A stretch of DNA of 46,255 nucleotides from Treponema sp. (lineage in GTDB: Bacteria > Spirochaetota > Spirochaetia > Treponematales > Breznakiellaceae), in NCBI GenBank assembly GCA_031265845.1, contig JAISCC010000074.1:1-46255 (forward strand), given 5' to 3'. Positions 23,401 through 31,445 of the stretch are shown here, piece by piece. Position numbers and translations under genes: made by a program. The notes beneath the pieces were generated by a model. The model worked only from the letters and a program-made list of their open reading frames with translations. It made no database searches and was not told the origin of the DNA. Position 1 is the first letter of the stretch. The number at the start of each line of letters is the position of its first letter.

Positions 23401-25205
23401 AGGTGAACGGCACGTTTCCCACGCTTGCGGCGGTTACATGCGACAAACCGCACGGTTCGTATCCCAAAGGAACGGCGCTCACATTCAGGCTGATTTTTAC
23501 GGGCAAAGTGTACAGCCCGACAGCAACCGCGTATATCACCATTAAAGGAAAGGACGTCGGCGATTCGTCCTGTTCTGTGTCCGTTGTCAGCGTTGCCAAA
23601 AACGCGGCCGCCAATACGCTTGATTTTGTCTATACGGTGGACGCGACCCACACTATGAGCGATATTGAAGTGACGGCGATTAATTTAAGCGGCGTGTTGG
23701 ATCTCTACGACAACACGTATTCCGGCGTTTCGGACGTTACATTTCCTTTCGCTACGGGACGCAATGTATATGGCAAAATTCCTGCCATAACGAAATTCGA
23801 AGTTATGGCGCCGGGCGGGAACTGGCAGGACGCCACACAGGACGGGTTAAAGATTATCGGTTCAGGCGGCGCCCGGAAAATCAGCCTGGCATACTCCACT
23901 TCGGTAAAGGGTCACAGCGAAGTCGGCAGGGAATCCGGCGTGATAACGATCCGCCCCGCGACCGGCTGGCTCATCCCGCCGGTCGTCAAGCAAGAGGAAT
24001 TTGAGTCCGTCAGCAATTACACGGCGCTGTTGGACGATGCGTCGGGTTACAAAAAGACAACCCATGGACTGCGGGTAGCCAACAACGACTATGTGCCAGA
24101 CACTGCCACAAAGTATGTGCTTGCGTTTGATAAAGGGCTGGATGACAGTACGCTCCGCAATCAATTTGACGCCTCGAAGTACCGGTGGCAAGAGATAGAC
24201 GTTACGGAGGTTTCGTTAAACGGCGCCGCCGTTGTCGTCACCCTGCCGAAAGATCTCGCGCCCGGGGTTAAGTGGACGGTCTCCATAAGCGCGGGCGCGT
24301 TCAGCGACGCGGCGGGCAACACCACGGCGGCGCTTCCGGCTGATATATATTGCTTTTGGTCAGAGGGGCTTTCACCGCCGGTGGCGCGGGTGGATCGCAC
24401 ATCCCACGATAAAACGAGCGTTGCGCCCGCTTTGACCGCGCGGGTGCGCATAGACAGCGAAACGTCTGGCGCGGTGATTAACTATGTTGTCAAAGAGGGA
24501 GATCATGACAATAGTTTTTCCTTATGGCCGCCATCGCCGCCATCAGGCGGCACCTCACCAAGTCCGGCCAACCCGTATGCTCGGAATACAGACATTGCGG
24601 CGGCTGCATTGCAGGGCGAGTCGGCGTCTACACCTTACATATCGTTTATTAACGTGGGAAGCGCGTCCGATCCCTACGAAGCCCGCAAGGACTACATAAA
24701 AGCGGAGACAACCGGTTCTACGGCTAACCCCGCCTTGGCTGGAACGGCCGCCGGATATGAAGGCGTATTCCGTTCTGTGGTGATGATAAGGGAAGCTCAA
24801 CCTGATAAGCAGTCAAAAGCGTCGCCAGCATTTAGGGCGGTCGCCATGATGGGATCGGACGTCGAAATGTCCATCCCGACTATCGCTGGTTTCCCGCTTA
24901 TGGATCAAACCCCGGAACGCAAGTTTATGAGACAAATGTACATGGTGGATATACCGTCCGGCTACATGTGGAATGACAAGACTACAAACGCAGGAAAGCG
25001 GTTTGCATGGGTGAGTTGGGAAATAGTGAGCGAGTGGTCAATGAGAACGGCGGGCTATGCGCTGGAAGGAGAGAATGTCATAGCCATTACAGACAATGGA
25101 AGTAATAATGGCGGTCCATGGTACGGAAACGAGTTGCAGAAAGGCTGGTATAAATGTACGTACGGTAATAGTACGTATATTGTCGTACTGGAGTATTGGA
25201 GGTAA
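20409..25205 (+). CDS. Giant surface lipoprotein with Ig-like repeats (first of pair)
   Basis: A 1598-aa protein with a lipoprotein signal: hydrophobic residues 8-23 and lipobox FAAC with the acylated Cys24. After ETVDLTAPALT a series of beta-rich modules follows; several open like bacterial Ig-like domains (PALSAITSTMPNNSAAKMGD; GTFPTLAAVTCDKPHGSYPK) and contain phrases such as GNPRLRFRFDG and LTFAYTVQ seen in Ig-like surface proteins. The last 120 residues (RFAWVSWEIVSEWSMRTAGY, then GWYKCTYG) form a distinct C-terminal domain shared with the next gene. TTAGGAG precedes the ATG. It is likely anchored in the outer membrane and exposed as an adhesin or polymer-binding protein, but ligand and exact location are inference. 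The gene is intact and is followed after 3 nt by its paralogue. Confidence 0.85.
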   Translation: MKKSKNIWSLPACIISCVAVFAACDIAGMGETVDLTAPALTLEELVKENGESVDLTAASGAIYVGAVFTIKGRAQDDKTLDRIVVEELLSDGSVRPDESRSALGEENLKPVLLSNTQTALWETSIALQEEGERTFRFILYDKSQNSNPETSVKYITLVIDKTPPVVERVEIDRKGDVLFPLMGKEALQALDSGVYTNINMFQNESFTLKANLDEQYAVSSVVLTLYGDNDEPIIENMPKTGGSNFIAEWFIDHELITRNHSGYATGRHYLRVEITSRDVKGNENVDRFPYLCWYPESDIPHIEADNSSSETNITGPAGMAVSITAFDDDSLGAVYARMWTLAEWDAMNGADDKAKADAVKETAFSDNYIAGDKIGVLSKTSVLISGSESIMKLVVAARDKTATGGTLNAKVWTVSYTSNDRPVIVVESPSEGAVPQVDPNAGFTITGYTLDSVGADQLRIAWIPGDDASRIDEAVAALGTFPPPSLHNGIKLWDLAGGMASGQVIDGFKKKEFSKTFNLLSDFNNEGRKTKLFVFWTARADGTSGVTRTFRVGGNDERPLIAVLKPDDIHDSAKSDLTFRFTVTGGIGTLTKTIVEVDDDVVVDIASDSDILWDGGAWTYTIAKSALPAERAKYEIAVTDALGNANKTRKTVVFSSLPALSAITSTMPNNSAAKMGDSLLLTADFTQPVAVSGNPRLRFRFDGNVTAGINDSGWKYAAYQDGSGTSTLTFAYTVQRNDLSDKLHSSRVPIDCSTGTISALLPGVDSTPAWVDGSNSLESKKTLKIDGVPPMITGLAASGKSSGWYTIGETITLAMTVNDNVLVNGAPRLTLDGIAGGAAYANYAYPGSGVVYFTYTPAAGRSSAGVGVAGLDLNNGAITDYAGNPLEGVAAITGGVSPATGIDTQAPSAPVLKAANINGATVNAALVSGNYKSLVFKVEAPTDGGSPLAATYSINGGMNWADWTGSDVALPSGAYEVAARSADAAGNVSTVSNSVAVEVNGTFPTLAAVTCDKPHGSYPKGTALTFRLIFTGKVYSPTATAYITIKGKDVGDSSCSVSVVSVAKNAAANTLDFVYTVDATHTMSDIEVTAINLSGVLDLYDNTYSGVSDVTFPFATGRNVYGKIPAITKFEVMAPGGNWQDATQDGLKIIGSGGARKISLAYSTSVKGHSEVGRESGVITIRPATGWLIPPVVKQEEFESVSNYTALLDDASGYKKTTHGLRVANNDYVPDTATKYVLAFDKGLDDSTLRNQFDASKYRWQEIDVTEVSLNGAAVVVTLPKDLAPGVKWTVSISAGAFSDAAGNTTAALPADIYCFWSEGLSPPVARVDRTSHDKTSVAPALTARVRIDSETSGAVINYVVKEGDHDNSFSLWPPSPPSGGTSPSPANPYARNTDIAAAALQGESASTPYISFINVGSASDPYEARKDYIKAETTGSTANPALAGTAAGYEGVFRSVVMIREAQPDKQSKASPAFRAVAMMGSDVEMSIPTIAGFPLMDQTPERKFMRQMYMVDIPSGYMWNDKTTNAGKRFAWVSWEIVSEWSMRTAGYALEGENVIAITDNGSNNGGPWYGNELQKGWYKCTYGNSTYIVVLEYWR

Positions 25206-25208
25206 GAG

Positions 25209-28200
25209 ATGCGTGATATGAAAACTACGAAGAAACTTGACATTGTGTCAATTATATTGGTGTTTTGTGTTTTTTGCCTTGCAAGCGGATCGCTGATCGC
25301 CTGCAAGGAAGCGGGATTGGGAGCGGCGGTTGATATGACGGGCCCCACGCTTGAGATTTCAAGCCCGGATTATATGGATAATGTGCGCTCCTCGCTGACT
25401 GTAGCTGGTTACGCGCAGGACGCTGAAAGCGGGATACAGGAGATAAGCGTTATACTGACGCAGAGACACAGAGAGTGGCGCGCGATCAACGGCATGTGGC
25501 AAGTGCGGGAGAATCCGCAGGCGCCATGGACGAATGTACCGGCGTCTGAGATGACTTTCTGGAAGCAAGGCGACGCAAACCGCGTTGACTGGTCGCTTGA
25601 GATGGATTTGACCGGCCTACCCGAAGGGCAGTATACGATTAAAGCCTCGGCGCGGGATGATTTTTACAACAGCGAAGCCCAATCATCCCAGTCCCGCGTT
25701 GTTATGTATGACAATACGCCGCCCGTTATCACAGTGTTAAGCCCCGCGCTGACAACAGCCGGCGATGATCCAGAGAATAATCCGTTTGAGAAAGTGAAAG
25801 ACGCGCTTGACGGAAAACTGCCTCGGAACGCCGCGTATCTTTCCGAGCTTTTGAATGGGGGCTTTGAATTCCGGTGGCAGATTACGGACGATGTTTCGGT
25901 AAAAGATATTGAGATTCAATTCGCCGGCAAGGACGGCGTTGTTTATTACGAATCAACCCAATACGATATTCCGCGCAACGGCAGCGTCGCCATTCCCAAA
26001 GAGGAGGTGTATGCGAGGGAAACGCAAGCGGCTGAGCCGCCCCGGCGCGAGTCGACCACTGATTCCGCCGCTCTTTCGATGGAGCGCGCTCCTTTGATGG
26101 AGCGTACGTATTTGCAGGTTCTTACCAAGAGTTATGACCGCGCCGACAACTATGAATGGAAGCGGAACGGCTGGGTGATATGGGATCCCGAATCCGACAA
26201 GCCGTGGACAACGCCGCCGCAGGAATTCGGCGAAAGCCCGGAGACCGAAGCCGAAGTGATCGCTGGTGTCGCGGGTTTTCTGGGAGAGGCGTACGACGAC
26301 GACGGTGTGGCGAGCGTCACTTTGTCCCTGTACCGGGGGGATGATCTTGAAAGCGGCTATCCCATAACCATCGAGGCGGAAGACGCGCCAGTTTCCTTCC
26401 AGTGGTCGTTTGTCCCGCCAGGCGTCGAGGCGCGTTACAGGCTGCAATCGGTGGCCGCCGATAAAAACGGACTTTCCGGCGATCCGCAGTCCGCGTATTT
26501 CCGCACCCGCATACCCGGCGATCCGCCGGAAGCCGTTTTGCAGACTCCCGATAGCAATGACCCGCTTATCGGCGATCAAAACGGCGGCATCGCCTTTTCC
26601 GGCTACGTTACCGACAATTCAGCCATTGCGCATGCGTATATCGCGTGGATGCACCCCGACAATCCGGCGACGAATCGCGCCTTTAAGAACGCGGGATACG
26701 AAGGGTGGGCGCAGGCGAAAATCGCGGCCAGCTATCCCTATGTTGACTCGGCGTCGTCCAGCAGCAAGGTATGGGCGTTGCCGTATGGAACGCCTGTCGA
26801 CGGCGGCAAGGGGAAGAAGTACGATTTCTCGCTGTCCCTAAACCGGTGGACGGACATGGCGCCCGGCGGCGCGGGCAATTTTTCAACCCAAACTTTTGTC
26901 ATCTATGTGGAAGATGACATCGGCAGTATTACTGTGAGCGAATGGACTACAGGGCGGGATGACGCCGCGCCGTCTGTTGCCATAGAAAAAGTGCAGGTGA
27001 ACGGCGGCGGATGGCAAACCATTACGGAGAACCTTCTCCTGCCCGCTCTCAACGACAGCGATACGCTCACGTTGCAAGGCGAATGGTTGGATGATTCGGT
27101 CGCCGTGTGGCAAGATACTCAGAAGATCAAGGAGTTCACGGTAACGTGGAACGGAGTTGAGTTCCCCATCGCGTCTCAAACTTATAATGCGGGGAAGGTT
27201 CTCTGGACAAGCGGCGCAATAACGGCGGACAGCAGGATCAATGCGGGATCGCTCAAGATCAAAGACAGCCCGATGGCGCATATCCGTGCGGAAATCACGG
27301 ATCTTGCGGGCAACCGTACGGTAGCGGACGAGTCTTTCATGGTGGAAACCGATGTGCCGCAGTTGGGGCGAATATCAAGCTCCAATGAAAGCGGCGCGTA
27401 TAACCAGGGCAAGATCATCACCGTTACGCTTGAGTTTAACAAAAGCGTAACATGGAACGGGGCGAATCCATCCATCGTATTGACCGACACTAACAATACG
27501 GCGCTGGAGCTTGCGGCGGCGTACACAGGCGGCAAAGGCGCTTCCAAAATCAACTTTGAATACACAGTGGCGCCGGGCGTGAACACGTCAGGGCGATTGG
27601 ACGTAAAGAGAATAGACACGCCGTCTCAAATTGTCTCCAATACAAAGCCCGCGCTTATGAACCTGCCGGACCAGTTGAATTCCCTTGCGGGCGGAAAAAA
27701 CATCGTCATTGACACTACGGCGCCCACGATCACGAGTGTAAACGCGGTGACAAGCGCAGGCGCATATCCGAAGGGGCATCCACTGTACTTTACGGTTGTA
27801 ACCAGCGAAAGCGTTGCGGCGAGCGGATCCCCTGTCTTGACGTTCGACAACAATCAGCAAAGCGACGCTTTTCTACAAACTGCGGGCAACACACTGCTTT
27901 TTAGCCTAACCACTGTGGCTGGAAAGGACACGGCGGCGTTGAGAGCGACCGGATTCTCGTTCGGATCCGGTGGCGTCGTTACGGATGACGCGGGCAACCA
28001 GCTTGTGACGCAGCTTCCAAATACAGGTATGGCAGGGTACCCTCCAACTCCGGTTATCATCATTGACACCGTTGCGCCGTCTGCGCCTGCGATAACAGGC
28101 GTCTTTGATAATGCGATGTATTTTGATCGCACCCAGTCGTTTGATATAAGTTCTCTTGAAGCTGGCAGAAAGAAGGCTGAGTATACGGTGGATAATGGAT

Positions 28201-30176
28201 CTACGTGGAACAGCTACAACGGGACGCCTGTCCCGCTCACCGTGAACGGGACATACCGCATAAAGGCGCGTCAGACCGACAGCGCGGGCAATCTTTCGCC
28301 GGAGAGCGCTCTCTATACCGTAACCGTGGACGCGGGCAAACTGTTGACCAAGATCGATTCGCCGCAGAACGACGGCGCGTATAAAGAAAATCAGACGATC
28401 CATATTGATGTTTACACGCGCAAGGCTGTCGCTATATCGGACACGAGCAAGCCGTATATTGTACTAAACATTAAAAACAGCGGCAACGATAAAAAAATAA
28501 CCGGCGCAATAGATGTGAGCGGCGGGACGCAGTGGCGGTTCGCCTATACCATTGCGCCGGGAGACGCTTTTATCGGCAATGAGTCCGCTTTGAGAGTTGC
28601 CGCCATTTCCGCCGGAAGCGCGTCCGTTACGGTGAGTGGAGTTGACGTAACCGCCGATTTCGAGACATTAACGGACATTGATCAGGCGATGCGTCTTGAG
28701 AATCAGAAAAAGCTCCGCATATTAACCGGAAAGCCCGGCATAACCAGCGCGGTTCTCAAAGCGAATTCGCCGGTCAATAACGAATATACGGGCGCGACGC
28801 TGACTCTTATTTTTAACCGTCCCGTGTATAAAGGGACGGGAAACATCACTCTGACCCAGGATGCGGCTAGTTATATCCCGCCGGCGGCGCTAACGCCAAC
28901 CCAGTACGTCAAAGCCGGCGGCGACAACGCGCTGGGATCGCACTACACCGAAGGGGTGAACGGAGCGGACTCAAACTACGCGCCGGATCTAACCAGCAAA
29001 TACGTGCTGAACTACAATAAAAATCCCGGCGATGTTAAAACCATATTCATCAAGGCGGATATGCATGTCGCCGCTATTTCCGCGTCGTCAAGTGTAGTCG
29101 CCATTACCAATAATGGAAGCGCGAATACCGGGACAGTGGTGATAACCCTGTCCGGATCCTACGCGCCGCCGACTTTCGGCGCGTCTTACGAAGTGGCGAT
29201 ACCGGAAGGCGCGTTCAAAGACGAGTTCAACACCAATAGCGCCGCGTATAATGCGCCGTCGCTTGCGCTCGACGGCGTGAACAAACCGGTTGTCAGGGTG
29301 CAGAAGGAAAGGGCGACATTGAACAATACTTCTTCTCCAGCGGTTCAGCCTCAACAAGTGTCCGTGAAGATCGACTGCCAAACCCCGGGCGCGACCATCA
29401 CCCACGCAAGGAGCAGGCAAGAGGACATTGTCGGCATGGGAATAGCCGACAACACTCCAAGCGACAGCCCGTGGATAAATACGTTTACCGGCGGCGACCA
29501 TGCGGAGATACGGATGGGATTGCCCGATCACAGTACGAGCGATCCACTTAATCCTTCCTCGCCGACAGCTCATTACACTGGTACGCTTTCACTCGGAGAT
29601 CCGGACTACAACGCGCTCAAAGTCAAACTTATCGTGAAGGCCGCGAAGAACGGCGCCGAAGCCTATGCGTATGAAAGCGCGAACAAGACCGTTGTGGAGT
29701 TTAGATTCTCAGCTAAGTCTGGCAGCGATTACAATAGCGGCGGCGGACGCGACATTGCGACGGGTGAGAAACTCTGGATACAGGGCGGCGACTCCCCGTC
29801 GGGTCCGTCCAGCATACCGGGCTATCCCCTCTCATGGGAAAACACAAAGACCGGCATGAATATTATGACCGGCAAAAATGAATCCGATCCCGCCGCTACA
29901 ACATGGTACTGGGTGTCATGGGAGATTAGCGCGACCACGTACATAGGATTCGTCGCTGGCGACACGGACCAGGAAAGCGTCAATGGAAAGGGTCCCAATT
30001 CCTATAGTGTAGCCATTGAAGGCTGGTCTTCATACAAGGAGGCGTACGCGCTCTATCCGGGCGAGAAGCGCGTTCTCCGCAGCGACCGTTGCGCCCGCGG
30101 CGGCAGCGTCTATATCAACGGACAAGGACGCGGAGTATTCGGTTTCGCAAAGACGCCAACATCTAACCGTCCGTGA
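25209..30176 (+). CDS. Giant surface lipoprotein with Ig-like repeats (second of pair)
   Basis: A 1655-aa paralogue of the previous protein. The signal peptide ends in lipobox LIAC with Cys32, followed by KEAGLGAAVDMTGPTLEISS, matching the CDIAGMGETVDLTAPALTLE start of its neighbour. Ig-like modules recur (RISSSNESGAYNQGKIITVT; SVNAVTSAGAYPKGHPLYFT; KIDSPQNDGAYKENQTIHID), each with the SxGAYxxG pattern. The C-terminal region again has TTWYWVSWEISATTYIGFVA as in the first protein's KRFAWVSWEIV. GGAGG lies over the end of the first gene, 6 nt before ATG 25209, so the two are translated from one mRNA. Function as cell-surface binding protein is inferred. No break is seen. Confidence 0.85.
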   Translation: MRDMKTTKKLDIVSIILVFCVFCLASGSLIACKEAGLGAAVDMTGPTLEISSPDYMDNVRSSLTVAGYAQDAESGIQEISVILTQRHREWRAINGMWQVRENPQAPWTNVPASEMTFWKQGDANRVDWSLEMDLTGLPEGQYTIKASARDDFYNSEAQSSQSRVVMYDNTPPVITVLSPALTTAGDDPENNPFEKVKDALDGKLPRNAAYLSELLNGGFEFRWQITDDVSVKDIEIQFAGKDGVVYYESTQYDIPRNGSVAIPKEEVYARETQAAEPPRRESTTDSAALSMERAPLMERTYLQVLTKSYDRADNYEWKRNGWVIWDPESDKPWTTPPQEFGESPETEAEVIAGVAGFLGEAYDDDGVASVTLSLYRGDDLESGYPITIEAEDAPVSFQWSFVPPGVEARYRLQSVAADKNGLSGDPQSAYFRTRIPGDPPEAVLQTPDSNDPLIGDQNGGIAFSGYVTDNSAIAHAYIAWMHPDNPATNRAFKNAGYEGWAQAKIAASYPYVDSASSSSKVWALPYGTPVDGGKGKKYDFSLSLNRWTDMAPGGAGNFSTQTFVIYVEDDIGSITVSEWTTGRDDAAPSVAIEKVQVNGGGWQTITENLLLPALNDSDTLTLQGEWLDDSVAVWQDTQKIKEFTVTWNGVEFPIASQTYNAGKVLWTSGAITADSRINAGSLKIKDSPMAHIRAEITDLAGNRTVADESFMVETDVPQLGRISSSNESGAYNQGKIITVTLEFNKSVTWNGANPSIVLTDTNNTALELAAAYTGGKGASKINFEYTVAPGVNTSGRLDVKRIDTPSQIVSNTKPALMNLPDQLNSLAGGKNIVIDTTAPTITSVNAVTSAGAYPKGHPLYFTVVTSESVAASGSPVLTFDNNQQSDAFLQTAGNTLLFSLTTVAGKDTAALRATGFSFGSGGVVTDDAGNQLVTQLPNTGMAGYPPTPVIIIDTVAPSAPAITGVFDNAMYFDRTQSFDISSLEAGRKKAEYTVDNGSTWNSYNGTPVPLTVNGTYRIKARQTDSAGNLSPESALYTVTVDAGKLLTKIDSPQNDGAYKENQTIHIDVYTRKAVAISDTSKPYIVLNIKNSGNDKKITGAIDVSGGTQWRFAYTIAPGDAFIGNESALRVAAISAGSASVTVSGVDVTADFETLTDIDQAMRLENQKKLRILTGKPGITSAVLKANSPVNNEYTGATLTLIFNRPVYKGTGNITLTQDAASYIPPAALTPTQYVKAGGDNALGSHYTEGVNGADSNYAPDLTSKYVLNYNKNPGDVKTIFIKADMHVAAISASSSVVAITNNGSANTGTVVITLSGSYAPPTFGASYEVAIPEGAFKDEFNTNSAAYNAPSLALDGVNKPVVRVQKERATLNNTSSPAVQPQQVSVKIDCQTPGATITHARSRQEDIVGMGIADNTPSDSPWINTFTGGDHAEIRMGLPDHSTSDPLNPSSPTAHYTGTLSLGDPDYNALKVKLIVKAAKNGAEAYAYESANKTVVEFRFSAKSGSDYNSGGGRDIATGEKLWIQGGDSPSGPSSIPGYPLSWENTKTGMNIMTGKNESDPAATTWYWVSWEISATTYIGFVAGDTDQESVNGKGPNSYSVAIEGWSSYKEAYALYPGEKRVLRSDRCARGGSVYINGQGRGVFGFAKTPTSNRP

Positions 30177-30702
30177 GAAGCCGCGCCCGGCCGGTGGAAG
30201 GGTTGAAAACACCCTGCGGCGGAGCGGCAAGTCCTCTGAAAACCGTCGAGCGCAGGTTCGTGTTTTCAGAGGCTCTCTATCAAGCGTATGCGGATTCGCG
30301 TGGACGCATTGTGTTTCAGAGGGAGCAAACCGAGGGGGCGCAACGCAAAAGCGCGTGGCTCTTGAATTTGTCACGATAAACTTTGTGAAGTTTCAATGAG
30401 CCTCCGCTGGAGGCGTCTCCGCGCGGTCTTAAGACTCTGTGAAAGTCTTGTCAAGCCTGTTTTTTGCGGTGTTATTGGCAATAATAGGATTCCGCGCGGC
30501 TGGCAACAGGGAGCGGGAAACGCTTTTTTAATTGAGGCGCAAATCAACGATGATGAAGAGCATAGCTCTGCGCGTCTTTCAATGCGGCTTCGGGTCAAGC
30601 CGCGCTTTCATGTCCATATCAGATATACATAACCAAACCAAACGTAGCGCGCGTTTTGAAACTGGCTTGTGCTAAAAAAAATTATTTTGCGCGCCTCGCC
30701 TC
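30177..30702. other. Spacer after the lipoprotein pair
   Basis: About 525 bp without a gene that I can support. It holds a stem-loop (separate entry) and several short plus-strand frames with atypical composition. The promoter of the tRNA gene begins at its right end. Confidence 0.45.
30233..30272 (+). terminator. 11-bp stem-loop downstream of the lipoprotein pair
   Basis: CCTCTGAAAAC (30233-30243) pairs with GTTTTCAGAGG (30262-30272), 57 bp after the stop codon. It is a member of the AGAGGCT hairpin family and could end the lipoprotein transcript, although no U-tract follows. Confidence 0.5.
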
Positions 30703-30731
30703 TTGACATTTTTTTTCAAATATTGTATAAA
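30703..30731 (+). promoter_or_regulatory. Strong promoter of the tRNA gene
   Basis: TTGACA (30703-30708), 17-nt spacer containing a T-run, TATAAA (30726-30731). This is the best consensus promoter in the window and reads into tRNA-Phe about 74 bp downstream. Confidence 0.7.
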
Positions 30732-30804
30732 GTAAGAGGTCGCGGGGAAAGGACGTAAAATCGCCGTATGGACAATGCGCTTTCCCAACGATATATCGTG
30801 TTTA

Positions 30805-30877
30805 GCCGCTGTAGCTCAGTTGGTAGAGCAAAGGACTGAAAATCCTTGTGTCAAGAGTTCAATTCTCTTTGGCGGCA
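30805..30877 (+). tRNA. tRNA-Phe (GAA)
   Basis: The 73-nt sequence folds as a cloverleaf: acceptor GCCGCTG with TGGCGGC (two G-U pairs), D arm GCTCAGTTGGTAGAGC, anticodon stem AAGGA/TCCTT with loop CTGAAAA giving anticodon GAA, and T arm AAGAG-TTCAATT-CTCTT. The discriminator base is A and the 3' CCA is not encoded. It decodes phenylalanine codons UUU and UUC. A strong promoter lies upstream. Confidence 0.95.
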
Positions 30878-30921
30878 TAATCCCCCCTCCCCCCTCTTTT
30901 TGTAAACCTTCTATTCATCGT

Positions 30922-31443
30922 TTATATGTCCGGTTTATCCATAAAATGTCGAGTCAAGGAAGGCGCGCCCCCTGACGCCTCATCGCTAATGCTTATAGTC
31001 AAAATAAATTCGGAGTCTTCCATGAAGGAGAATGGGATGGCGATATACCTGCTTTCGCTGTAAAACGGCTTTGAGAATCTCCCGTCAACAACAACAATCG
31101 GCAATGATATAAAGAGAGCGGCGACCTTTTCAAAATGCTTCTTCGCCTGCCCGGTGAATATATTCACCAGTTCGCTCACAACCTCTATAACCTCATTATT
31201 CACCTCGCCATGAGGCGAGCCGATTAGCATATCAGCCAGCTTTAAGGCTGACGCTTTGTTCATGGACATGGCTATCGCGCCCGCGACATCGCCTGAAAAC
31301 TCTATAATCGTTGAAACATCTCCCTGATTGATCAGGCAGACTTCGGTAACATACGGACGTCCCGCCGTAATTTTGATGTCCATTGTATTAAGAAATGTCT
31401 CTTCACATTCTTTAACAAAAGGCGTTATGTATTCTTTCAACAT
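30922..31443 (-). CDS. CheX-like chemotaxis phosphatase
   Basis: The 173-aa protein resembles CheX, the CheY-P phosphatase used by spirochaetes and Thermotoga to end the chemotaxis signal. The family motif ExxN is present as SELVNIFTGQAKKHF (Glu91, Asn94), followed by the expected helix, and the strand-helix pattern SGDVAGAIAMSMNKASALKL ADM fits the CheC/CheX/FliY fold. It begins 2 nt after the kinase gene stops, with AAAGGAG before the ATG, so both come from one mRNA. The N-terminus (MLKEYITPFVKECEETFLN) matches CheX well; the C-terminal 15 residues are extra. That it acts on the partner of the neighbouring kinase is inferred from position. It could also be only an adaptor if the active pair does not line up. 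Confidence 0.8.
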   Translation of the reverse strand: MLKEYITPFVKECEETFLNTMDIKITAGRPYVTEVCLINQGDVSTIIEFSGDVAGAIAMSMNKASALKLADMLIGSPHGEVNNEVIEVVSELVNIFTGQAKKHFEKVAALFISLPIVVVDGRFSKPFYSESRYIAIPFSFMEDSEFILTISISDEASGGAPSLTRHFMDKPDI

Positions 31444-31445
31444 AG

